Shown here: in pieces, positions 11,473 through 21,480 of the stretch | Position numbering within the stretch: the stretch's first letter is position 1 | How the letters are laid out: each line of letters starts with the position of its first letter | From: Benincasa hispida | Taxonomy: Eukaryota; Streptophyta; Magnoliopsida; Cucurbitales; Cucurbitaceae | Reading direction: 5' to 3' | Assembly: GCF_009727055.1 (NCBI RefSeq) | Contig: NC_052354.1 | Span: 51,323,143-51,387,142, forward strand | Length of the DNA: 64,000 nucleotides | The notes under the pieces: model-generated | Databases searched by the model: none | Told to the model about the DNA's origin: nothing | Seen by the model: the letters and a program-made list of their open reading frames with translations, nothing else | Position numbers and translations under genes: made by a program

Positions 11473-13059
11473 ATGGCAGACCCATCGATTTTTCGAACTC
11501 TCCTTGCTCAGCTCTGTCTCTGCATTGCTTTCTACTTATCTCTCAACATGGGTTATCCTAAAAACTACGATTTCTTGAAGATTTGGGATCAAAATCCTCT
11601 TGATTTCTACTTTATTTCCGTCTGGGGAGGCTTACGATCTGTAAAAGAAGAGATCCTTCTTCTCAAACAGGTGAAATTTTTTGTATTCATTTTGATTTCC
11701 TTTCCTACTTTTGCCTATTAGTTTCCTTTCTTCAAATATAATAGCAGAAATTGTAATGGCGATTCTTATTTTTCCCCTTTCTTTGGTAAGAAACGGTGAA
11801 TCATTCATTCCAAAACAGTCAAACAAAACAACCTAACAAGCTAAGGGACAAGGGTTCCTCTCTTACAAAATTATAGCAAAGTTTTCCCATCTAAATTAGT
11901 GAGAAAAAATTTGTTAACTGTATCAAGTCACAGAAATAGTCAAATGAATTGTACTTATCTGAGAAAAATTCTAGCGTTTCTTTCTTTTCCAAATAAGCCA
12001 CAAAATAGCCTGAAAGATTCCACCAACCCAACCAGTCTTCTATGGCCAAAGGGTAACACTATTGCATACCAAATAATTTACCGAAGAAATCCAACACCCC
12101 TTTGGCGAGAAAGTGACTCCTCAGTTCTTTTCCGAAGAACACATATTTGGAGGCTAATCAATAACACATTTAGGGGGTGTTTGAGGCGTTGGGTAGTTAT
12201 TCTAGTATTATAATAGTTTGTGTTTGGACTGCAAACTATTTTAGTCTGGATTATAATAATCCATGTTTGAGATACAAATTATTTTAGTTTGGGTAGAAAA
12301 TAGTAAACAATATAACAAAGAGATACAAAAAGGATGGGTAGGAAATAGTAAACCCTGTGAGTAAACACGGTAACAAGAGGGATTTGAAAGAGTAATATTG
12401 TAATTAATTGTAGGTTATAATAGTTGGAAATACCAACTATTATAATTGGAGTACAACACATGGAAGGAGCTATGATAACTCACTCCACCCATTTGAAATT
12501 GGGGGTCCAAACACCCCCTAATGATTGCTATGGTTGAAGACCGATCATTTGTCTCTTTTGTAGCCAATGGGAATTTCTCTTCCCTATTGGGATTCTTGAT
12601 TTTATTTTCTTTAAAGGATCTTTGGGTGAGTAAGAAGCGAAGCACATTTCTATTATTTACCTTATCCTTATTCTATGTGCATTAAAGTTATTACTAAGAG
12701 ATGATTGTGGGTGTGTTTGAGAATCCTTTTAGAATAACTGCTCTACACTTTAATTCTGAATAAAGCATTTAAGAATAAACTATTTAGATGTTTACTTTGC
12801 TCTATGATCAATCAAATCGGTCAAACGTAGTCTACAAAGTGTTTTCTTAGAAACACTTTTAAGATATTTTACTTTTAAAAAAAATTCTACGTCACTTTAG
12901 TTGACTTTTGAAGTAGCTTTAGCTCTGTTATTCTTGGTGTTTGATTCCATTCAGGACATATGCAATGAGTATCTCTAATATTTAAGTCAATAGAATTTGT
13001 TGATTGATCATTGCCTGATTACGTGATTATAGATTACATTTTTTTTTATTTTTTTGGGT

Positions 13060-13096
<37 letters not shown>

Positions 13097-15017
13097 CGGG
13101 GGGGGGGGGGGGGGGGGGAGGGGGGGGGGGGGGGGGGGGGGGGTGGGGGGGGGGGGGGGGGGAGAGGGGGGGGGGGGGGGGGGGGGTGGGGGGGGGGGGG
13201 GGGGTGGGGGAGGGGGGCTTTTTATTTATTTTTTATTTTTTTTATGTCAATGCTAAGAATGTGTTTTGCGTGAACAATGAAGATGGAGAAGATGGCCAAG
13301 GTTTCTCATGCAAAGTTCGTCTTGCACATCCGTGAACCAGGGGAAAACGATCGCCTAATGCAGAATGTAAGTTTTTTTTGTTGATAACAAACAAAGAGTT
13401 GAAATAACAAAATGTGCTGGTTCTGATGTAGTTGATAAGAACGGAAGTAAATGGAAAGTGAGCTTGCTAAAACTTTCGTCGGAGACTGAATATGAAATAG
13501 ATATCCTCATGATACATTACATATAATATGTTTAAGGGTCATTTCAATCTATCGACATATGCAACTTGGTGTCTCTTGGGTTTTAGCTGTTAGTCCATTA
13601 CAGAAAACTATCTTTTCTTTATTCGACATGACAGGGTTCGTGGTACTTCTCATCCCTGAAAGTTCCATGGTATAAGATCCTTCTCAACCAGTTCTCTGAA
13701 TTTGGTAAATTTGTGTCCCATGATGTTTGGTGTATAATCTTTCAAACACTGATGTATTTGTATTTGCGTATTCATATCTTTGTGTTACTTCTCTTTATGG
13801 GAAATTATAAATGTAGGCACAGCATACAAGGGTCAAGACAAAATGGAGATTACTTTATTGAGCGAATCAAGTTACAATATCGGCAAACATTAGACGTCAT
13901 TGCCATAGATACCGGACTATTGCAGGTTTGAAATTGCTTTATTTTACATTTCTTTATTTTTCTCTGTTGTCATGCATCCTAGAAGTAGAACTTCCTTTGT
14001 ATGATTTGTAGGTATTTGGAATTTGTCGATGCTGTAAAATGTTACTATTGAACTTCTAGGAGTCCGTTGCAACGGGATCAGCAAGTGACACGGTGAACGG
14101 TCATTTACTATGGCTGAAAAGGACTCTGCAAGCATCAAACAGTAACTGGTGTTTCAGCCTCTTCAATCTTTCAAATTATGATCCTCCTAACTTTTTGTGC
14201 TGCAAACTTCTCCTTCCTGTTTCTAACTACTCTCTATCTTTGTTTCTCTGAAATGAAGGCGTATAGTTGTTGGGTTTCACCCATTGGTAACTTGTGAAAA
14301 CAATACTCGATCGCTGGAGACAATGCATCTGTTCGAGTCAATCCATCAAATCTTTGTTGAAAATAGGGTGGTAAGTCAAGCCAAGTGGTTTGAATTCCAC
14401 TCCTTCAAACTCTTACGGTGCTTTTCTCTTGGGTCTACAGAATGCATACCTTAGTAGGCGTGGTTGCACTCACAATGTTCGTATCGATAGCATAGCTTAC
14501 ATTGGAGTTCCCGGTCCTATTCAGACAAAACACTTCCCATCTCAAAGATCCTCCTTCAGTGAGTAAGTTCCCTCTACATTTGGTTTGGATTGAACGGAGC
14601 TATGTTTGACTTCTGTTCAGGCCTCGAGCTGATTGATATTGCCAAAACTCACCCACCCTCATATCTATATATTGTTCTCATTTTCCTCATTGTTATACCA
14701 CTAAATCTGTCTTTTATATGCTACAGATTCTTACTTCAGCGTGTCAGCTCACTAGAGACGGTGGGTACCGAGTGAACATGTTTCGGGACGTTCTGATCAA
14801 ATACTATTTGATTTTCATATATGTTATGCGAATACAAGATTTATTAGGAGGTCGTATAGGGAGATTGTCATGTAGGCATTTTCAATGGAACTTGATGGAA
14901 TGGTTTGAAAGTTCTAATGTATAAATCTTTCCATGGCAGGTGTTTTACTATGTAAACACAGCAGGAGAAGTTGTTCATAAAACTGAACTCCAGCAAAAGG
15001 GTAGAGAAGTCATATGA
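11473..15017 (+). CDS. Metallophosphoesterase-like (purple acid phosphatase-like) membrane protein, 9 exons
   Basis: Exons: 11,473-11,670; 13,283-13,366; 13,635-13,669; 13,817-13,925; 14,060-14,148; 14,259-14,370; 14,441-14,562; 14,727-14,760; 14,940-15,017. All introns are GT-AG and the joined frame is open for 286 residues. Residues about 6-26 form a hydrophobic segment (signal anchor). Residues about 128-180 resemble the second half of a calcineurin-like phosphoesterase/purple acid phosphatase domain: TLDVIAIDTG, then a WLKRTL helix, then NSNWRIVVGFHPLV. The usual metal-binding motifs (D-x-H, G-D-x-x-D, G-N-H-D/E, G-H-H, G-H-x-H) are absent or altered, as in GFH in place of GHH at 177-179. 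Catalysis is therefore doubtful. Exon 3 is placed at the CCATG|GTATAAG donor because this alone keeps exon 4 in frame. The exon 2 acceptor has an alternative at 13,292. Intron 1 holds a MITE and a poly-G artefact. Confidence 0.78.
12171..12520. mobile_element. 350-bp MITE in intron 1
   Basis: Perfect terminal inverted repeats TAGGGGGTGTTTG (left) and CAAACACCCCCTA (right) enclose 350 bp with further inner mirror similarity ('ctattataatagttt'-type motifs at both ends). There are no coding frames of note. The termini resemble PIF/Harbinger or hAT MITEs. The adjoining bases (TTA left, TAA right) do not settle the superfamily. Confidence 0.75.
13056..13217. other. Poly-G block, probable assembly artefact
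   Basis: 162 bases that are G except for about nine scattered positions, inside intron 1 and ending about 65 bp before exon 2. Such a tract is not expected in plant DNA and is typical of no-signal calls from two-colour sequencers pulled in during gap filling. The glycine-only reading frames over it are meaningless. Genuine intron sequence of unknown length may be missing here. Confidence 0.8.
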
Positions 15018-17030
15018 AAAAACTACTCAGTTTTACAATGCCAAGTAAAAAAGTCCTCCAATCTATTATTTCTCCCTCTCTCTCAATTTGCTACAAAAGC
15101 ATATGTCCTCGACCAAGAGTTTCAGAAGTTTGAACATATATCATTGTTAAAGGAAATTTGAGATTTTCCCCTACAAAATTTTGACACTCTTACTAGGTGA
15201 TTTGATCATTTTGTATCTCTTGTTATTTTCTTTGCACTCCAAAATTGCACTCCCTAGTTGTCTTACTTGAGAATGTAAGTGCAGAAATACAAAGTAAGTG
15301 AATTCAAAGCCTAATGATTTAAATGTAGATATACTTTAACTACAAAGTTATACTTAGGTTGGCATAAATAAAAAAAGATTCTTAAAAACTAATTTCCATA
15401 GATAAATGCAAGAGGGTTTAGATTGGTTTTTACCCTAAATATGTCCGCTTGGTAAATATTGCAAATTTTAACCTCCTAAACTTTAAAAAATGTTGTAATT
15501 TTTTTTTTTTTTGAAAAACGTTTAATTAATATTTTATGGTATAAAATTCATCAAAATTCAAGGAAACACAACATTGGAGAATTTTAATAATAATAATAAT
15601 TATTATTACTATTATTGTGAGTTTAATTTTGACAATATTAGTAAAAGTTACACTTTTATACTTGAGATTTGAGTTTGGTAACATTTTGGTTTGTAAGTTT
15701 CAAACTCATCATTTTGACCCAAGTTTGTGAAGAAATTGAAAAAAATAATCTTCGCCTTTCACAACCACCACTTTTTCTTAAAATTCCTTAAAATAATTCT
15801 TCTTAATCTTTTTCGACTGAGATCAATCACCGAGATTTGTATGAAAACTTAATCGTCAATTTTTTCTAATATTATGCAATTTTTCCAAATCTTTTATAAC
15901 TTTTACCTCTTTTCAAATTTTATCCTATAATCTTTTCAAATCTTATATATAATCTTGTGTAATCTTGCAAATCTTACGTCCAATTTATGCTTCCACATAT
16001 TTCCAAATTGATTTACAAATTATCTAAATGGATTTACCAATTATCTTTTCAAATTTCTCCATATTCATAAATATTGAATTTGACATGATGATTTTTAAAT
16101 TTTAGAAAGATTAGAAAGATTAAGTATGATTTGGAAAAATTGTGTGAATCTAAGTCCTCAGCCGAGATTCCACCGAGAGCCCAAAAGAATCAATAGTTTG
16201 AATATAAGTTGAAAAAGTTAACTTTTTATACAAATGTCGGTGGTCGATCTTGGCCAAAAAGCATCAAGAAAAACTATTTTAACGAGTTTTTTTAAAAAAA
16301 CATGTTAGTTGTAAAAGATAAAACTTAAGGTTTGTTTATGGCAAATTTCCAAATTTGAGTTTAGTAGTATTTTGGTCAATGACTTTAGTTTTCTTTTATT
16401 ATGATGGCGTGACACTTTATTCATACTAGAAACATATATATTAATTTGTTTTAATGAAAACCAAAAAGCTAATGAAATCAAAACTTAAAACTTGATATAT
16501 ATATATATATATATATAAAAATGATATTTTTTTACCTTTTGTCGACGTCAAATTCAAATGAAATTACCAAAATGAAACTCACCCACGCAGAATGGGTTCC
16601 CTAGCCCTCTCATTATCTCGTTCTTTCTTGCACTCTTTCACATATCGCTCTTCTCTCTCCCATTCTCTCATATTTTGGTCTCACTCTCCATCCTCGTTCT
16701 AAGCATAAACTGAATAGAGGGAGAGAAGAAGAGGATAGTCGAAGTTGTGGACTTACTAGAGTCGGTGCAAATTATTTGTTGATGATATTAGAAGATCAAA
16801 ATTTTAAAATTTTAAAATCGATAAAAATCATTTTGAACCTTGAAAAATGTATCTTTTAATCATCATCTTTAAAGAATTCTTACATTAAATTTAAAAAAAG
16901 GGGGACAAAAATGATTTTGGCTTTGAAAAGGGTTCTTTTAATCAAATCAATTCTCTCCACAATTTTATGCATTTAACAGGTAAATTTTGATTTTTTTTCT
17001 TTAATAATTAAAGCGACAGCGAGAGGACAT
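15018..17030. other. Intergenic DNA
   Basis: No gene seen. The first 150 bases are the likely 3' UTR of the upstream gene. An (AT)n microsatellite lies at about 16,496-16,517. A 'taataataataat' stretch near 15,580-15,610 is another simple repeat. Confidence 0.5.
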
Positions 17031-17165
17031 TATAAATACAGGAAAGGGAGGGCGGCGGAGAATTAGGGTTCGGCCTCACACTCCGCCATGAATGAGGTTG
17101 CTCCGTCGTTACAGAGCGATTGGAGGAGTTCCTTCTTTTCCTCGCTCTGTTTCGCCGGCAGCCGG
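17031..17165 (+). promoter_or_regulatory. Possible promoter and orphan first exon
   Basis: A TATA box (TATAAATA, 17,031-17,038) is followed 50 bp later by an ATG at 17,088. That ATG opens 26 codons (MNEVAPSLQSDWRSSFFSSL, then CFAGSR) ending at a TGA that overlaps a possible splice donor CCG|GTGATT at about 17,165. Base composition is gene-like (GC-rich in an AT-rich setting). No downstream exon was recognised, so it may be a truncated gene, a long non-coding transcript start, or chance. Confidence 0.25.
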
Positions 17166-17214
17166 TGATTTCCCCTCCAAACCCTCTCCACTTTTTTCTT
17201 TTTCTCTTTCTTTC

Positions 17215-17252
17215 TGTGTGTGTATGTGTATATATATATATATGTATGTATG

Positions 17253-17283
<31 letters not shown>
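17215..17283. repeat. Compound microsatellite (TG/TA)n-(CT)n
   Basis: A TGTGTGTATG/TATATA run followed by about 15 CT units ending at 17,283. It explains the serine/leucine and arginine/glutamate repeat frames on the two strands. Confidence 0.9.
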
Positions 17284-17284
<1 letters not shown>

Positions 17285-17674
17285 AACACCCGGGCTATGA
17301 TGATGGTTTTGAATTTGGAGTGTGAGGATTTTAGGGCAACGACAATGGAGGTCCGATCCGTCGGCATGGCGATCTGACTGCTCTGCTAGGGTTCGCCGCC
17401 ATGGCCAGCTTCCTCTGCTTTGCCCCATTTCCATATCTGAGCCGCCTTTCTATTATTCATCTCTTTCAGCTTCCGCATTTCGTTTTGTTTTCAAAATAAA
17501 AGAAACAAGCTTTTGTGATTTCTTTATTTCAATCGAACTAAAAATCGAATATCAATTTTGTAAAAGAATATATCCCTAAGAACAGTCCAGTAGAAAGAAT
17601 TTCATCATGTTGAAAAATTTACATGTTTACAGGAACATCATTAGGGCATCAAACAGGACGCATCCTCAAATTCT

Positions 17675-20600
17675 TCAGCTGCGAACAAAGAGCTTTGCAG
17701 AAGAACATTTAGCTGCACAGCTAAACCAACAAGACAGAAATCCTCCAACACCTACAGCTGGTTGTGAAGAACTCACTTCTTTTCTCTGTATGACTCTTAT
17801 AAACTCATCTGAGCTTAAATTCCCATCTTCATTTGCATCAAATATATGAAATATTATATCCACCACATTCCTAGTGATTGCAACTCCACACACCTTGTAC
17901 AGAAAAACTCATATTTTGTATTAGATTGATTTTTAAGTTTGTTGAATTTGAGGTTTTTAGATTGAAATGTTTTGTGTACTTACATGAGAAGCTGCTCTCT
18001 GGAAATCTTGTTTTGTTAACTCCCCATTTACTTTACCATAGCTGAAAATAGCCAAAGAGAAGGATTCTAACTTCTTGCGTAGCTCTGCAAAGTCTTTGAA
18101 TTCTTCATATGTGATTCTGATGTTTCTGAAATGGGGTTCTTTGTTCAATTCTTCAACTCTGTCTAGCAGTTTGTCTATATGATTTATGTCTGCTGAAGCA
18201 ACTATTGATAGTGCAAAGTCTTTGGCTGATATGCTTCCTTGTGATTTGAAGTCATAATGCGAAAACTCTAATAGAAGTATCTGCATTCATCCAATTTGAT
18301 GTTTGGTAATAATCAAAGTTTTGAGTTATGTATAGGAAAAATTTGGGAAATGGTTAGAAATAACATCCAGTAGTTTTCATCTGATCACAACCGGCACCCT
18401 TTTTGGCAATCCATTGAAATAGTTTCTTGGTGCTTCCAAGTTGAGATTGATCCGTTCATTCGAAGAAAAAAAAATTGACTTCTTTCTATCGCACATCTAA
18501 ACTACAGATTATTTTGGGCTTTCTTATTAGAATCTCGACCAGATGAAGACTGGGATTGTATCTGTATGTAATCTGTCCCAAATCACCTTTATCAGTCGGG
18601 TGGCTCTTCCAAACGAAAGATTTCCAAAAGATTACTAAAGATTACATGATTTGGAGAAAATACATATAATTACAGTCTTCGTCCTGGATTTACATCGGGG
18701 GATGGATGATAAAAAGAAGTCAAACTTTTATTTGAATATCAGGGTTGTTCTTGGTTGGGTTTTTAAAGGGTGTTAGTTGTGAAAAACGAAAACATTTGAG
18801 AGTTATTTTTGACAATTTCACAATGGATTTACATCGGGGGGAATACCATACCTCATCATGAAGTTGTCTTAGAAATTGGACAAATTTGTCATGGTGAAGG
18901 GAGTCTTTTCCATCTTGACCGAAGAAATATTCTACTAAACCACCATTTTCAACACTAACTTTCATTCCAAGTCTTCTTCCATCTCTATGGTGAGCTCCCT
19001 GTCTGTTCTGTTTTCTCATCAAACCCATCACTTTCTTGAACTCCTCCCTGTCTATTTCACTATTTTGATCAACAGAGACAAACATCCATTACACCAGAGG
19101 ATTGTGCAGAAAAAAAAAAAAAACCATGAAGATGATAGAAACAGAGGAACAATTAATTATCTAACCCATTGTTATCAATGTCAAACATTTTGAATGCCAC
19201 TGAAAAGCTGGACTCTGGTATGCTGAGAAGAGTAACAAAAAAGATGTACCTGCAAGCAAGCAGGGGCCAAATCAAGAAATTTCCATCAGGGGATGCACAA
19301 ATCCATATAAAGTTACTAGTTTGATATATGTTGATAATTTGAATATTTTAATTTATTTTTGTTCTAATAGATCCTCAACTTATTTCAAATGTTTATAAAT
19401 TCACATATTTATTAGATACAAAATTTAAAATTTAATGTTCACGTTCTAATTAAACAATTGAATTTCAAATTTTTTTAATATCTTTTAGACCTATTAAATA
19501 TATAAGTGGAAGTTGATGAATATATATGAACATCTTAAAGTTTAATTAATTATTAGACATCTTATTCAAAATAAATAAATAATTTACTAGATAAAAATTA
19601 TATGCTCAAAATTTGTTAGACACTTCAAAGGTTTAGAGATTAGAGATTGATTAGATATAAATTTTAAATTTTGACGACCGGTAATATTAAATTCAAAATT
19701 GTAATGAACTCTTGGAGAACCATCTAAGTAAATATATGAGCATTCATCTTGTAATATTTATAAATATTAATCAAAATAGAATCTAGTTTTTTTTTTTTCC
19801 AATTAATTTGTCAAATAATGATATAGTCAAAATTTAAAAATATGCAGGACAACCAACTAAAAGAAAACTTCCATGCCCCTCTATCCAACAAAACAATTGG
19901 TAAACATTAAGGATCAAATGAATTTTAATATAAATTCATTTAATTTGAGAGAAGGGGCACCCCATGCCCCTTAATGGATCTGCCTCTGTCTAAGTACTTG
20001 ACAAAAGACAGATCATCTTCAATTATGGTTAGCTTGTGTAAATTATCATGGAGTTTGGAAGAAAGTAGAACTCTTACTCTGCAAAAGAGATGAGTCCATC
20101 ATTGTTGGTGTCAAAAAGCATGAAAAATTTTGAAGGAACACAATATAATTCTCCATCAATTCTTCTTTCTCCTCTTAGAAACCCTTCTCTAATACGATTT
20201 GACTCAGATGGAGGAAACACAGGAACAACAGCTCTCATCAAATCTGTAGGCGTCATATATATTTCTCCTTCAGGTGTGTGAATAGAGGCAAAATACTCGA
20301 ACACCTTCTCAGGAGGACTTTGAATCCTCATACGTTTTTCGTAATTGAAAAACACCCTTCTCCTATAATCATCTGAAATTGAACGCAAAGTACGAATGAA
20401 ATGGTAATTTTACCGCAACACATTAACTCAGATTGCTTGAGTTCAATGGCAAATCATAACATTCTTACCTCCAAATAGAAATTTGGATTTTTTCTTTGCA
20501 TTTGCATTTGCATTTTGATTTGGTGTTGGTGTTGTTGTTGGAGTTGGGAATTCGAATGAGTTTTCTTTCACTGTTGTCCATGTTGTTTCTTTTGGGAAGT

Positions 20601-20907
20601 CGGCGAATGATAGATGCGAATTGGAAGTGGAAGAATTCGCGCTGAAAAGTGATCCAACTCCGCCGATCAAAATCCCCGAAGAAATCGACTTGAACAATAA
20701 ATCAAATATGAAAGTTCTTCTATTCTCATTTCTGGAGCCAGTTTGTTTAGATGCAATCGATAAAGAAGAAGACAATTGGGAGATTGATGGCGAACCTAAA
20801 GAGCCACCAAGTTGATTTCCAAGGAAACGAACAGTAAGGTGTTGAGAATGTATAACTCTATAAATCGATTTAGAAGATTTTGCAACCAAGAACGTCGAAG
20901 AAAACAT
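17675..20907 (-). CDS. MICU: Calcium uptake protein, mitochondrial (MICU), 6 exons
   Basis: EF-hand gatekeeper of the mitochondrial calcium uniporter, expected in the intermembrane space or at the inner membrane. Exons (minus): 20,907-20,469; 20,372-20,078; 19,249-19,166; 19,059-18,852; 18,280-17,984; 17,893-17,675. Junctions are GT-AG and the joined frame is open for 513 residues, close to plant MICU length. The N-terminus is rich in S, R and K with no early acidic residues, fitting a mitochondrial transit peptide. A family block RRRVFFNYEKRMR lies just after exon 2 starts. EF-hand loops: DTNNDGLISFAE (234-245), DIDNNGEIDREE (268-279), a degenerate DFKSQGSISAKD (352-363, ending in D instead of E), and DANEDGNLSSDE (460-471). 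The start chosen is the first ATG; an upstream in-frame TTG at 20,919 is not needed. No damage seen, so it is probably functional. Confidence 0.94.
19261..19988. mobile_element. Possible hAT-like element in MICU intron 2
   Basis: The left end is CAGGGGCCAAATCAAG. The right end, reversed, is CAGAGGCAGATCCATT. Both recall the CAGGGGCGGATCCA termini common among plant hAT MITEs, 728 bp apart in an AT-rich body without coding frames. The left end lies 11 bp inside the intron from the exon 3 splice acceptor. No target duplication was found, so this stays tentative. Confidence 0.35.
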
Positions 20908-21480
20908 ACTATGATTCAAAACGATCTTGAGGTTTTTCCAAATATCATTAAGGTCTTACAAGAAAAAGGTAAGGAAGAAGAAAAAATGCAAAATGAGAGA
21001 GAGAACAACAAAAATGGATATACATAGCTTTAGCAAAATTGGATACTATAATGAAGGCTTTGACTTGGCCATTGGTTAATAACGGTTTTTTCAAAAGTTA
21101 GTTGGCTTTTATGGTTTGAAGGAATTAATTTTTAGTAAATTGATAAATATCCATTTTTTATTTATTAATACATTTGTGTGGAAAAATAATTAAAAACGGT
21201 TTGGGTCTATAGATAATGGGTTTAGTGGATCTGTAAGGGATTTTTTTCTTTATTTTTTTTAAGGCAAAGGGAGGGTGGTGTTATGAATTGAGGCCAATTT
21301 ATATTTCTATTTTGAAAATTTTAAGAAAATTTTGATTTTTTTTTTTGAAATAAATTTTGAAGATTTTGAAAATTGAAAACATAAAATAGTATTGTGGTAT
21401 TGTCATTAGCAAGTGAGATGGGACCCAGAAATTAATGGTTTTCTTTTTTTTTTAATAAAAAATTAATATATCACTAGTAT
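20908..21480. other. Upstream region of MICU
   Basis: Contains the presumed 5' UTR and promoter of the minus-strand MICU gene. No clear TATA box or other motif was singled out. Confidence 0.4.

Noticed and set aside
13011..13335. Glycine-rich proteins (three overlapping frames)
   Set aside because: They are only translations of the poly-G block.
13635..13925. Frameshift that would make the phosphoesterase-like gene a pseudogene
   Set aside because: It appears only if exon 3 is ended at 13,704. With the donor at 13,669 the tryptophan codon TG|G is restored and the frame stays open.
17008..17377. Arginine/glutamate- and serine/leucine-repeat frames
   Set aside because: Produced by the (CT)n and (TA)n microsatellites; no codon pattern of a real gene.
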